A DNA stretch of 64,000 nt from Saccharibacillus alkalitolerans (GTDB taxonomy: Bacteria > Bacillota > Bacilli > Paenibacillales > Paenibacillaceae). Positions within the stretch are counted from its first letter, which is position 1, and each line of letters begins with the position of its first letter. The DNA is taken from assembly GCF_011090185.1 (NCBI RefSeq), contig NZ_JAAFGS010000011.1:1-64000 (forward strand). Direction: 5' to 3'. The notes below the pieces were generated by a model. That model was not told the DNA's origin. It saw only the letters and a list, made by a program, of their open reading frames with translations, and did no database searches. The translations under genes were made by a program, and so were the position numbers. This document shows positions 52,142-60,896 of this stretch, piece by piece.

Positions 52142-53422
52142 TCAGGAGAAGCGGTACAAGCGAACGCCGTGCGGCGGAACTTCGGCCCTCAGCGCGTCTT
52201 CCGACAGCGCTGCCGAAGCACCGCTCCAGAGTTCCAGGCCGTCCTGATATCCTTGCAGCCCGGCCTGCTCAAGACCAAGGTCGAACGATCGGGCTTCGTC
52301 GCCGATGTTGAACAGGGCGGCATAGCGCTCTTTATCCGGACCTTCGGCCGTCCAGAGGATCAGGTCTCCTTCGCGCAGCGCTTCCCGCGCGCCGCGGCTT
52401 TCGCGATGCATTCGCAGCACGTCGCGGTTGGTCAGCAGAGACAGCGTCCAATCGTCGCAGTCCCGCAGCTCGCCGCCGAAGATCAGCGGAGAACGGAAAA
52501 TGCTCCACAGCGACATCATCGTCAGCTGCTCGTCGCGGGTAAAGCGGGTCCAGCGGTCGGATCCGCCGCCGTCGACGGACCGTATGCCGATATGGCCCAG
52601 CGGCAGCATGTCACAGTCCGGCCAGCAGCCGGGCTGCGGCACGCCCTGCCAGGTCCGGCAGCGATCGAACATGTCGAGCAGCAGCGGCCACAGATCCCAG
52701 AAGTCGTCCGTGACGCGCCACATATTGGCGTGTTCCGCGAAAAAGTCCGCATACTCGATCGGAGCGGGTCCAGGAGACAGACTCAGCACCATAGGACGGC
52801 CGCAGCGCTTGATTGCCCGGGAAATGAGCTCGATCTCCGGCTGATGGGTATCGTACAGCCGGGAAGCCGCGATGTCGTCTACTTTAACCAGGTCGACGCC
52901 CCACTGCGCGTAAAGCTCGAACAACGAATCGTAATATGCTTGAGCGCCTTCCTTGGAAGCATCGACGCCGTACATGTCGGTGTTCCAGGGACAGATGGAA
53001 TTGGGGTGCGCGATGTCCCGCGCCGTCGCGGACGTCTTCAGGATCGGGGAAGCGGCATGAACGGCCTGACGCGGAACGCCGCGCATGATGTGAATGCCGA
53101 ATTTAAGTCCCAGTCCGTGCACGTAATCGGCCAGCGGCTTGAATCCCCGTCCGCCCGCAGCGGAAGGAAAACGGTTCTCGGCCGGCATCAGCCGCGAGTG
53201 TTCGTCCATGATCAGGGGAACAAAAGGCCGATACTGCGAAGAATTGGCATACGGCTCATACCATTGAATATCCACCGTAACGTACTGCCAGCCGAATTCT
53301 TTGAGATGCCGAGCCATATATTCCGCGTTGCCGCGAACTTCTTCTTCCGTTACGGCCGCGCCGTAACAATCCCAGCTGTTCCAGCCGAGCGGCGGAAGAG
53401 GGGCTGACAGTTTATGATCCAT
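52142..53422 (-). CDS. GH27 family alpha-galactosidase-type glycoside hydrolase
   Basis: The 426-residue TIM-barrel enzyme opens with LPPLGWNSWDCYG, the GH27 signature. The nucleophile region VDLVKVDDIAA and acid/base region CWPDCDMLPLG follow in order. GH27 removes terminal alpha-galactose (or beta-L-arabinopyranose). No signal peptide is seen, so it is cytosolic. The ATG on the minus strand follows AAAGGAG. It lies 140 nt downstream of the AraC gene with its own operator-like repeat. Confidence 0.9.
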   Translation of the reverse strand: MDHKLSAPLPPLGWNSWDCYGAAVTEEEVRGNAEYMARHLKEFGWQYVTVDIQWYEPYANSSQYRPFVPLIMDEHSRLMPAENRFPSAAGGRGFKPLADYVHGLGLKFGIHIMRGVPRQAVHAASPILKTSATARDIAHPNSICPWNTDMYGVDASKEGAQAYYDSLFELYAQWGVDLVKVDDIAASRLYDTHQPEIELISRAIKRCGRPMVLSLSPGPAPIEYADFFAEHANMWRVTDDFWDLWPLLLDMFDRCRTWQGVPQPGCWPDCDMLPLGHIGIRSVDGGGSDRWTRFTRDEQLTMMSLWSIFRSPLIFGGELRDCDDWTLSLLTNRDVLRMHRESRGAREALREGDLILWTAEGPDKERYAALFNIGDEARSFDLGLEQAGLQGYQDGLELWSGASAALSEDALRAEVPPHGVRLYRFS

Positions 53423-53453
53423 AATGAATCTCCTTTGATCGTCATTGATTTTT

Positions 53454-53486
53454 ATTGCTCATGCACTTTTATAATAGCGGAGCAAT
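53454..53486 (-). promoter_or_regulatory. Inverted repeat and candidate promoter before GH27
   Basis: ATTGCTC (53454-53460) and GAGCAAT (53480-53486) flank a TATTATAAAA segment on the minus strand that could serve as -10. This suggests a local operator controlling GH27 separately from GH43. No good -35 is visible. Confidence 0.4.
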
Positions 53487-53562
53487 GAAACCGTATCCAT
53501 AACGATTTTGATTCGGAACTTGTACGATATTGCTCTCCCGGAACCTTCGCTGGCCAAGCCGT

Positions 53563-54444
53563 TCAATCCAGGAAAAGTTTGCGGTACAGCAGGCTTTCGC
53601 TGCCGTGACGAAATTCGCCGGGCGTCAGTCCGGTCATCCGGCGAAAAGTTTTGATCAAATAACTTCCGCTCGAGTAGCCGACCCGCTGCGCGATATTCTC
53701 GATGCCCAGCTCCGTGCCCCGCAGCAGTTCCATCGCTTTTTCGATACGAATTCGTGCGAGATACACCCCCGGCGTCATTCCGACAGAGGAAGAAAAGCGC
53801 CGGATCAGATGGTATTTGGACAGTCCGACATGTTCCGCCAGCTGGTCGATGCTGACCATGTCCGCATAATCGCGTTCGATGAATTCGGCGGCATGCCGGA
53901 TATTCTCGGGCCAGTTCGAGCGGCTGCGCGAATTTACGACCTGCGCGCGAACCAATTCGGTCATGAACTGATATACGCAGGAGGAGGCAATCAGCGGATC
54001 GGAGATTCTCCCCGCCGCTGCATCGGTCACGATCATGCGCAGCATCCGGACCGGCGCGCTGTCGGAGGACAGCCGGGGAACGATGCCCGCTTCGCGCCGG
54101 TATTTTTGCCAGTAAGGCAGAATCGTGTCGGGCCGGAACAGCAAAAACAGAAAGGTCCACGGCGCTTCGGCCGACGAATCGTAGTAGTAACGGTGCGGAC
54201 CGGGAATTTCGGCGAGAAAAGCCTGTCCGGCCGAAATGCGGTGCTTCCGGCCTTCCGCTTCGTATACCCCTTCGCCGGACAGCGTATATTGGAACAGCAG
54301 CAGGGGGCCGTCCGTTCGTCTCAGCCCGTCCCAATCGTAGTCGGATCGGTCCACCGTATCGCAGCCTACCGCAAATAAGCGGCAGAGCGGCAGCTCTTCG
54401 TGTTCGGTGAACCGAAATCCGTAAGTGCCTCTGGCAATCTCCAT
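53563..54444 (-). CDS. AraC-family transcriptional regulator with cupin sensor
   Basis: The 293-residue regulator has an N-terminal cupin-like arabinose-binding domain (FQYTLSGEGVYEAEGRKHRI, about 60-100) and a C-terminal AraC double HTH (SIDQLAEHVGLSKYHLIRRF and GIENIAQRVGYSSGSYLIKT). It probably senses a released sugar and activates GH43 or GH27. The ATG at 54444 follows AAAGGAGG; an in-frame ATG at 54528 overlaps GH43. It lies 31 nt after GH43 in the same direction. Confidence 0.9.
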   Translation of the reverse strand: MEIARGTYGFRFTEHEELPLCRLFAVGCDTVDRSDYDWDGLRRTDGPLLLFQYTLSGEGVYEAEGRKHRISAGQAFLAEIPGPHRYYYDSSAEAPWTFLFLLFRPDTILPYWQKYRREAGIVPRLSSDSAPVRMLRMIVTDAAAGRISDPLIASSCVYQFMTELVRAQVVNSRSRSNWPENIRHAAEFIERDYADMVSIDQLAEHVGLSKYHLIRRFSSSVGMTPGVYLARIRIEKAMELLRGTELGIENIAQRVGYSSGSYLIKTFRRMTGLTPGEFRHGSESLLYRKLFLD

Positions 54445-54475
54445 GATGCGCCTCCTTTCCCGGCCTCGTCTAAGC

Positions 54476-55969
54476 TTATGCGTATTCGCATTTGAAATTC
54501 GTGAACTCGGCTTCCGCTTCCGGCCCATAGGCGTAAAGCCCGATCAGCACGCCCGTGAAGCCTCCCGCGACTTCGGAAGACAGATAGCGGGTCTGAGCCG
54601 TTCCGAGCGAAATTTCCTGCCCGCCAACAACGACGGAGAAACGATAACGTTCGGCGTCCGAACGGACGATCAGCGTGGCCCGGCCTTCAATGGCGAGATC
54701 CGCCGTATGCTCGACGGATTTGATATCTCCGACATTCAGGCGTTCGATCGCCCGGAGTCCGGAAGCGTTCCGGCGAACCGCCAAGTCGTAGTGATGGTTT
54801 TCGTCCATATACAGCGTAATTCCTGCTTCGCCGTCCCCGCTCAGTTTGATATCGCAGGCGATCTCGGCTTCGAAATCTTTCTGCCGAATGCCGACAAAAG
54901 TCGGAGAAGCCGGCATATCCAGGGAGACTTCCGTGCCCTTCAAGACCAGCTTATCCGATTCCGTTCGGTAATTTTCCGCACGCGGATGGCGTAAATAACA
55001 CCAATCCAGCGTCCAGTCCGTGCTGCCGAACGTCTCGACCTTGTTCTCGCGCTGCACGACCGTTTCGGGGATGCGATCGGTCTGGAACCGGCTCAGCACG
55101 GTGCCGTCTTGTCCGGCAGTAAACCATCCGTCTTCGCCGAAGGTCACCGGAGTCAAGAAAACTTCGCGCCCCAGATGGTGATAAGTCATCCAGCGTCCGA
55201 TCTGGCGGAATCCCAAATGCAGCATCCACCAGTTTCCTTCGCCGTCCTGCACGAGGTCGCCGTGACCGACTCCCTGCAGCTCGTATCCGCCGAGATTGCG
55301 GTTGGTCAGCACGGGATTGGCCGGATACGCCTCGAACGGTCCGGACAGCGATTCGCCCCGCGCGTACACGACCATGTGGCCGTACTCCGTGCCGCCTTCC
55401 GCCGCTATCAGATAATAACGCCCGTCGATTTTGTACATATGAGGGCTTTCCAGATAACGTCCGCCGGCGCCCTGCCAGACGGAGCGGCTGGGCGAGCGTT
55501 TCGCTCCCGTCTCGATGTCGATCTCGCACTGCACGACGCCGCCGATCCCGTCGTCGCCTACCCCGTTGCTCATAAAGTAAGCCCGCCCGTCTTCAAAATA
55601 CAGATCCGGATCGATGCCGCCTTGATCGACATAGACCGGATCCGACCATTCGCCGTAAATGTCGTCGGTCCACACGTAAAAGTTCTGGCGCGTCGTATCG
55701 TTGGTCGTCGTCATATAAAATCGACCGCCGTGATGCCGGATCGTCGGGGCGAATACGCCGCCGGAGCTGTTGACCCCGCCGAGCCGAACCTGGCTTTCGC
55801 GGGTCAGACAGTGTCCGATCTGCGTCCAGTTAATCAGATCTTTGCTTTCGAAGAGCGGGACGCCGGGAAAATAGTGAAAGGAGCTGCAGACGAGATAATA
55901 AGTGTCTCCGGCTCTGCATACGCTGGGATCGGGGTAAAAGCCTTTGACGACGGGATTGCTGTAATTCAT
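54476..55969 (-). CDS. GH43 family glycoside hydrolase, beta-xylosidase/arabinofuranosidase type
   Basis: The 497-residue enzyme has a five-bladed beta-propeller with catalytic Asp in GFYPDPSVCRAGD (general base, near residue 14), Asp in GGIDPDLYFEDG (pKa modulator) and Glu in RYLESPHMYKI (acid). A C-terminal beta-sandwich (about 310-497) follows, as in intracellular xylosidases. No signal peptide. It acts on xylo- or arabino-oligosaccharides; the exact specificity cannot be read. The ATG follows GAGGTG. It diverges from the ArsR-type regulator across a 170-bp operator region. Confidence 0.9.
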   Translation of the reverse strand: MNYSNPVVKGFYPDPSVCRAGDTYYLVCSSFHYFPGVPLFESKDLINWTQIGHCLTRESQVRLGGVNSSGGVFAPTIRHHGGRFYMTTTNDTTRQNFYVWTDDIYGEWSDPVYVDQGGIDPDLYFEDGRAYFMSNGVGDDGIGGVVQCEIDIETGAKRSPSRSVWQGAGGRYLESPHMYKIDGRYYLIAAEGGTEYGHMVVYARGESLSGPFEAYPANPVLTNRNLGGYELQGVGHGDLVQDGEGNWWMLHLGFRQIGRWMTYHHLGREVFLTPVTFGEDGWFTAGQDGTVLSRFQTDRIPETVVQRENKVETFGSTDWTLDWCYLRHPRAENYRTESDKLVLKGTEVSLDMPASPTFVGIRQKDFEAEIACDIKLSGDGEAGITLYMDENHHYDLAVRRNASGLRAIERLNVGDIKSVEHTADLAIEGRATLIVRSDAERYRFSVVVGGQEISLGTAQTRYLSSEVAGGFTGVLIGLYAYGPEAEAEFTNFKCEYA

Positions 55970-55987
55970 TCCGCACCTCTTTTTCTG

Positions 55988-56007
55988 AATTCATATTTTT
56001 ATGAATT
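55988..56007. promoter_or_regulatory. 20-bp palindromic operator AATTCATA-TTTT-TATGAATT
   Basis: A perfect 8-bp inverted repeat with a TTTT centre lies 19 nt upstream of the GH43 start, in the GH43/regulator intergenic region. It shares its AATTCA/TGAATT half-sites with the repeats near the regulator gene, so it is a candidate site for that regulator. Confidence 0.6.
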
Positions 56008-56089
56008 GTAAATTTATCGCGACTAAGCAAATTAAACAGTATCCTCGGAAAGCTTACAATATGATAAAGTTGGATCAGCCGCTAAAATC

Positions 56090-56114
56090 AATTCAATGAA
56101 TATAATTGTGAATT
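56090..56114. promoter_or_regulatory. Operator-like repeats before the ArsR-type regulator gene
   Basis: ATTCA-A-TGAAT (56091-56101) and the flanking AATTCA (56090-56095) with TGAATT (56109-56114) repeat the same half-site motif as 55988-56007. They end 26 nt before the regulator start, fitting autoregulation. Inferred. Confidence 0.5.
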
Positions 56115-56139
56115 CAACAGGCGGACGGAGGAGAAGGCC

Positions 56140-57069
56140 ATGATCAAAGCGAACGGCAGAGCCGAATTTATGCCGCTGTACGAGGCGCTGGCGAGCGAGG
56201 TAAGATGGAAAATGATGAGCCTCATTGCCGAAGGCGAAATCAATGCCAAAGATCTTGCGGCGAAGATGAATCTTAGTCCGTCGATCGTGACCCTGCATAT
56301 CCGCAAGCTGGAGCAGGCGGGGCTGATCGGAAGCCGCCGGGTTCGATTGAACGGCGGCACGCACAAGCTGTGTTTTCTCAAGCAGAAAAAGATCGAAATC
56401 GAACTTCCCTCCTCCCGCGAAGAGTCGAAAGTAAGGGAGCAGACGATCGCGATCGGTCATTACACGGCGTTCGACGTGTATCCCACCTGCGGGCTGGGCA
56501 CACTGGAGAAGGAAATCGGCGTCTGGGACGATCCGCGCTACTTCCTCGATCCCGAACGGGTGCAGGCCGCGATTCTGTGGTTCGGACGTGGATTTGTCGA
56601 GTATAAGACGCCGAATTATCTGCTGCCGGAACAAACGGCGGAGGCGATCGAGATTTCGATGGAGCTGGCTTCGGAAGCCCCGGGCCTGCGCGACGATTGG
56701 CCCTCGGATATCGGCATTGCGTTCAACGGCATCTTTCTTGGCACCTGGACCAGCCCGGCCGATTTCGGCCGCGCCGCGCGGGGCAAATACACGCCGCCCT
56801 GGTGGCACCGGAACGTGAACCAGTACGGCCTGTTGAAAACGATCCGGATCGACGTCGCAGGCACTTTTATCGACGGGGAACGCTTATCGGATATCACGGT
56901 GGAGGACATTCGGCTGGGAGAACCGTTTTGGACGCTGCGTTTCGAAGTCGACGAGCAGGCGGCCAACGTAGGCGGACTGACGCTTTACGGGGCGGGCTTC
57001 GGCAATCACGATCAGGATATCTTGATCCGCGTTCATATCAGCGACAGCGAAAAGGAAGGGAAAGAATGA
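56140..57069 (+). CDS. ArsR-type winged-helix regulator with large C-terminal domain
   Basis: The 309-residue protein has an N-terminal winged-helix domain (residues 10-85: LASEVRWKMMSLIAEGEINA, then LSPSIVTLHIRKLEQAGLIG) of ArsR type without the usual metal-binding cysteines. A domain of about 210 residues follows, predicted beta-rich and aromatic (FGRGFVEYKTPNYLLPEQ, GIFLGTWTSPADFG, TPPWWHRNVNQYG). Classic ArsR proteins have about 100 residues, so the rest is probably a carbohydrate-sensing jelly-roll-like domain. It is divergent from GH43 and overlaps a CE2-like esterase gene, pointing to sugar-responsive control. The ATG follows GGAGGAGAAGG. Confidence 0.8.
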   Translation: MIKANGRAEFMPLYEALASEVRWKMMSLIAEGEINAKDLAAKMNLSPSIVTLHIRKLEQAGLIGSRRVRLNGGTHKLCFLKQKKIEIELPSSREESKVREQTIAIGHYTAFDVYPTCGLGTLEKEIGVWDDPRYFLDPERVQAAILWFGRGFVEYKTPNYLLPEQTAEAIEISMELASEAPGLRDDWPSDIGIAFNGIFLGTWTSPADFGRAARGKYTPPWWHRNVNQYGLLKTIRIDVAGTFIDGERLSDITVEDIRLGEPFWTLRFEVDEQAANVGGLTLYGAGFGNHDQDILIRVHISDSEKEGKE

Positions 57070-58130
57070 GCGAAATGAAAAGATTCAAAGCGACCGGGGA
57101 ATACGTGAAAAAGCTGGGCAGAACTTATGAATATAACGATGCATTGTGGTTGGGGTTGTCGGGGAGCGGAGCCGCTTTTTCTTTTACCGGCAAAAAAGCG
57201 GAGATCGTTCTCAAAGGCGATAACGTCGCGCCGGGCAGCGTGAATTTGGCCAGAATCGGGATTTACGTGAACGGAGCGCGGGTGATCGACGATCAGGTCG
57301 ATCAAGCGCTCAAAACGTACACCGTGTTCGAAAGCGATACGGAGCAGGAAGTGAGCGTTCAGATCGTGAAACTGTCGGAGGCGGCGATGTCGACGGTCGG
57401 CATTTTGGAGATCGGGGTCGAGGCCGCGGACGGTATTAAGCCGGTGGCGGACAAGCCGCATCGCATCGAATTTATCGGCGATTCCATCACCTGCGGTTAC
57501 GGGGTAGACGAGCAGGAGGGCGAAAAGCCTTTTTCGACCGCGACGGAGGACGTGACGCAGGCTTACGCCTATTTGGCCGCCCAAGCCGTGAATGCCGATT
57601 ACAGTATGGTTTCGTACAGCGGCTACGGCATCATTTCGGGCTACACGGAAAACGGAGAGAAGCTGCTGACGCATCTGCTTCCCGATTATTACACGAAGCT
57701 GGCGAAGTCCGAAGGCCGATTGGACGGCGTGCTGGACCCGCTGGAGATCGAGTGGGATTTCGCGGCGTTCGCGCCCGATCTGATCGTGATCAATTTGGGA
57801 ACGAACGACGACTCTTACGCCGGGGATCATCCGGAGCGGCAGGCGGAGTTTGCGGAACGCTATACCGAATTTTTAAAAACGGTCAGACGCCAAAACGCCC
57901 ATGTTCCCATTCTCTGCACGCTGGGAATGATGGGCGATCGGCTGTATCCGTTTGTCGAGCGGGCGGCCGCCCGTTATAGCGAAGAGTCGGGCGATTCCGA
58001 CGTGTCCGTCATGAAATTCGACGTGCAGCGGGCGGAAGACGGATACGGCGCCGACTTCCATCCTTCGAAGCGCACGCATGCCAAAGCGGCGGAGAAGCTG
58101 GCGCGGCGCATCAGGGAGATTCTCGGGTAA
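57066..58130 (+). CDS. Cytosolic SGNH/GDSL esterase, CE2-like
   Basis: The 354-residue enzyme has an N-terminal beta-sandwich domain (about 1-115, GRTYEYNDALWLGLSGSGA) and an SGNH domain with IEFIGDSITCGYGVDE, NLGTNDDSY and terminal Asp-His in GADFHPSKRTH. This two-domain layout is typical of CE2 deacetylases. Unlike the paralogue at 11871 it has no signal peptide, so it should deacetylate imported oligosaccharides. The ATG overlaps the regulator stop by 4 nt. Confidence 0.85.
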   Translation: MSEMKRFKATGEYVKKLGRTYEYNDALWLGLSGSGAAFSFTGKKAEIVLKGDNVAPGSVNLARIGIYVNGARVIDDQVDQALKTYTVFESDTEQEVSVQIVKLSEAAMSTVGILEIGVEAADGIKPVADKPHRIEFIGDSITCGYGVDEQEGEKPFSTATEDVTQAYAYLAAQAVNADYSMVSYSGYGIISGYTENGEKLLTHLLPDYYTKLAKSEGRLDGVLDPLEIEWDFAAFAPDLIVINLGTNDDSYAGDHPERQAEFAERYTEFLKTVRRQNAHVPILCTLGMMGDRLYPFVERAAARYSEESGDSDVSVMKFDVQRAEDGYGADFHPSKRTHAKAAEKLARRIREILG

Positions 58131-58154
58131 AGAAACGCGGCTGCGCGGCACGGT

Positions 58155-58559
58155 TCACAAATTGGGCTTTTCCGCCGCGGCCGGCCGGAATACCCAGACT
58201 TTGCTGAGCACGTAGTTGAACGCCATGCCGGGAACGGTCACGAGCACTTTGGCCGTCCAAACGGGCATGAACAGATCGAGCAGGGCAAGCAGCAGCGAAG
58301 TCAGCAGGGCAACGGTCGCGTTGACGACCAGGAAGCGAAGCAGCTCTCCTTTTTGTCTCGGCTGATCGGTCTTGAACGTCCATCTCCGGTTCCAGTAATA
58401 GCTGTTCGCGGTGCCGGCGGCGTAACCCGCGGCCTGGGCAAACGGTCCGATCAGACTCTGCAGCAGGAAAAAGACGACGAAATCGACGACCGTATTGGAA
58501 ACGCCGACGACGGCGAAACGCAGGGGACGGGCGGAGTCTTGCTTCATTTTGAGCGGCAC
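58155..58559 (-). CDS. GtrA family membrane protein
   Basis: The 134-residue protein has four helices (LRFAVVGVSNTVVDFVVFFL first; VLVTVPGMAFNYVLSKVWVF last). GtrA proteins are thought to flip or present lipid-linked sugars for surface glycosylation. The GTG at 58559 has GGAGG 9 nt upstream; ATG 58547 is in frame. It starts 4 nt after the glycosyltransferase gene, so the pair works together, presumably modifying a cell-surface polymer. Its 3' end is 24 nt from the convergent esterase gene with no visible terminator. Confidence 0.87.
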   Translation of the reverse strand: MPLKMKQDSARPLRFAVVGVSNTVVDFVVFFLLQSLIGPFAQAAGYAAGTANSYYWNRRWTFKTDQPRQKGELLRFLVVNATVALLTSLLLALLDLFMPVWTAKVLVTVPGMAFNYVLSKVWVFRPAAAEKPNL

Positions 58560-58563
58560 CGGA

Positions 58564-60606
58564 CTATTCCTCCTTCTTCATATCGTAAAGCTGATAGCTG
58601 TGTTCCAAGCCCAGCGCGTCGGCGACGCGGCCGATCGCGCCGGTTATGGAAGAGGAAGGGGACGCGTTTTCGTCCGTCATCCTGCCGGCGGGCCGGTCGC
58701 TCCCCCGCATCGCGTTCCAGGCGGATTCGGGGACCGGTGCCGCGTTCTCCTGTATCCAGCGGGCCAGGGGATTGTTCGAAACATGCGTTTCGCTGAGCAG
58801 CGCGTAGCGGACCTCGTCTTTGCGAACCTTGTCCCGGAGTCCTTGAATGTCGAGGGCCGGATCGACTCCCTTGAATCCGCCCCAGGCCAGCACGGGCTTG
58901 CCCGTCTGAATGATAAGCGCGTCCGCGCCGCTGTTGGACGAGGGCATGGCCGCGATGTACTTGGCATTTCCTTGATGGCGGAGCAGGTAATCGACGAGCG
59001 CTCCGTTCAGCGGTTCGCCGTCGCGGCTCCAACTGCCGCCGCCTTCCGCCAAATGAGGCGAAGCGTAAGGCTGACGGGCGCTGACGCCGTACAGGGCGGG
59101 AGTCAACGACCAATAGATCGGAGCCGCCATAAGCGCGGCAAGCCCGCAGGCGAAGGCCGCTTTCAACGCGAAGCGGCCTTTTAAGCGTCGGCGCAGCGGC
59201 GCAAGCGCAGGCAGCAGGGCCAGAACGCCGAGAGCGGCGACGGTCAAGGCGATGCGCGGAAGTTCGTCGTCGAAGGCGATGTAAGCGGCCGTACCGAAGG
59301 CGACCGCCCAGCCCGGCAGCAGCCAGGCAAGGCGCGGCGACCGCATCAGCTCGGCGAGCGCCGCGCCGGAGAGCGCCGCGATGCCCGGCGCCAGCATGAT
59401 CAGGTAATAGCGGTGGAAGTATCCCGCCATGCTGAACACGACGATCATCGGCAGCAGCCAGACGGTCCAGAGCAAAATTTCAGGCCGCCGTTCGGGACGG
59501 CGGAACCAGAGCATGACTGCGCCCAGCAGCGCGAACGGAAGCAGCCAGGTGATCTGTCCGGCCAGCTTCGCGTCCAGCAGCCGCAGCGGTCCCGGCGGCC
59601 CGTCTTCGCCGACCGAGCTCATCGTGCCGGCGCTCGAAGCCGGAGCGAAGCCCCGGGCCGGACGTTCGGACGCCTTGTCGTCCGCGGAAAAAGCGTCCGA
59701 GCTTTTCTCTTCGCTCTTCAGGCGGCCATCCAGGCCGCCGGGCAGAGCCGGAATCAGGCTGGCCTCCTGTCCCGCGATCTTGGCCGCTTCCGGCGACAGC
59801 GACACGCTGCCGCTCAGATTGCCGGTCAGACGGCCGATGCCGTTGTAGCCGAGCGCCAGCTCCAATACGGAGTTGTGCAGGCTGCTGCCCACGTACGGCC
59901 GCCGAGCTTCGGGCGTCGTATCGACCGCGGCCGCCCAGGATAACGAGACGAGCGCGAGCACCGCGGTGGCGGCGGCCAAGCGCTTCAGCGTCCGCTGCCA
60001 AGGAAGCCTGCGCGCCGCCAGCACGAACAGATACAGGGCCGGCAGCACGAGGTAGGCCTGCATCATTTTCGTGTTGAAACCGACGCCTACCAGAGCGAAT
60101 GCCAGGCACAGCTGCCCCAAGCTGTCCGTACGGACGGCGCGGGTCAGCACGTGAACGGCGAGCATAAGGAAAAATACGAGCACGCTGTCCACGTTGTTCG
60201 TTCGGCTGACGGCCGCGGCGATCGGAGTAAACGTCAGGATCAGCGCGGCCAACCGCGCCGCCGTTCGACCGAACGACGGCCGGACCGTCAGGTACAGCAG
60301 AATGACCGAACCGGCGAACGCCAGCGCCGAAGGCAGCGCCAGGCTCCAGGAATGGAGCCCCAGCAGCTTGACGCTGATCGCCTGCAGCCAGAAAGCGACC
60401 GGCGGCTTGTCGATGGAGATAAAGCCGCCGGGATCGAACGAATTGTAAAAAAAGTTATGTAGGCTCTGGGTCATGCTGGTTACGGCGGCCGTGTAGTAGG
60501 CGTTCAAGTAACCGGATTTTTCAATATTATACAGCGATAAAAAGAGAGCCGCCAGCGCAAGCGCCGCCGGAACGGGATCGATATTTTTTAGCCTTCGCAA
60601 GTCCAC
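58564..60606 (-). CDS. GT39/ArnT-like membrane glycosyltransferase
   Basis: The 680-residue polytopic protein has YNIEKSGYLNAYYTAAVTSM and SIDKPPVAFWLQAI near the N-terminus (conserved Asp region) and about 12 helices, with an extracytoplasmic loop and C-terminal domain rich in Ser/Gly/Asp. This is the pattern of YkcB/ArnT-like sugar transferases that use undecaprenyl-linked sugars. With GtrA it may decorate teichoic acid or another wall polymer. The GTG start follows GGAGGGAG. Acceptor unknown. Confidence 0.85.
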   Translation of the reverse strand: MDLRRLKNIDPVPAALALAALFLSLYNIEKSGYLNAYYTAAVTSMTQSLHNFFYNSFDPGGFISIDKPPVAFWLQAISVKLLGLHSWSLALPSALAFAGSVILLYLTVRPSFGRTAARLAALILTFTPIAAAVSRTNNVDSVLVFFLMLAVHVLTRAVRTDSLGQLCLAFALVGVGFNTKMMQAYLVLPALYLFVLAARRLPWQRTLKRLAAATAVLALVSLSWAAAVDTTPEARRPYVGSSLHNSVLELALGYNGIGRLTGNLSGSVSLSPEAAKIAGQEASLIPALPGGLDGRLKSEEKSSDAFSADDKASERPARGFAPASSAGTMSSVGEDGPPGPLRLLDAKLAGQITWLLPFALLGAVMLWFRRPERRPEILLWTVWLLPMIVVFSMAGYFHRYYLIMLAPGIAALSGAALAELMRSPRLAWLLPGWAVAFGTAAYIAFDDELPRIALTVAALGVLALLPALAPLRRRLKGRFALKAAFACGLAALMAAPIYWSLTPALYGVSARQPYASPHLAEGGGSWSRDGEPLNGALVDYLLRHQGNAKYIAAMPSSNSGADALIIQTGKPVLAWGGFKGVDPALDIQGLRDKVRKDEVRYALLSETHVSNNPLARWIQENAAPVPESAWNAMRGSDRPAGRMTDENASPSSSITGAIGRVADALGLEHSYQLYDMKKEE

Positions 60607-60817
60607 TTGAAACTCCCTCCGAACCGAAGATCGGCGGCGGACCTCTAAGCCCGGCCGCTTTTTCCCCGTCTAATGATACTTTTAATTATAACGCCGAAGC
60701 ATGAAAAGAAACTGAAAGCAAGCTTAGCGCCAGCTGAACGGAAGCCGCCCGCCGACTGTTTTGGTGGGAGAGGAATACCGGATTTTTTTTCGAAATGGGT
60801 ATACAAAGTGTGTAAAA

Positions 60818-60847
60818 TGAACTAATATGAACCCATATAAACGTTCA
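60818..60847 (+). promoter_or_regulatory. Operator-like TGAAC repeats before kduI
   Basis: TGAAC occurs at 60818-60822 and 60828-60832 (10 bp apart), and its complement GTTCA at 60843-60847, next to TATAAA (60836-60841). This could be the operator-promoter region of the kdu operon, perhaps for the DeoR-type protein encoded second. 60607-60817 otherwise shows no gene. Confidence 0.4.
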
Positions 60848-60896
60848 CTTCGTATCTCACCGTTTTATCCAACTTCAAATCGAAAGGATGAATATT

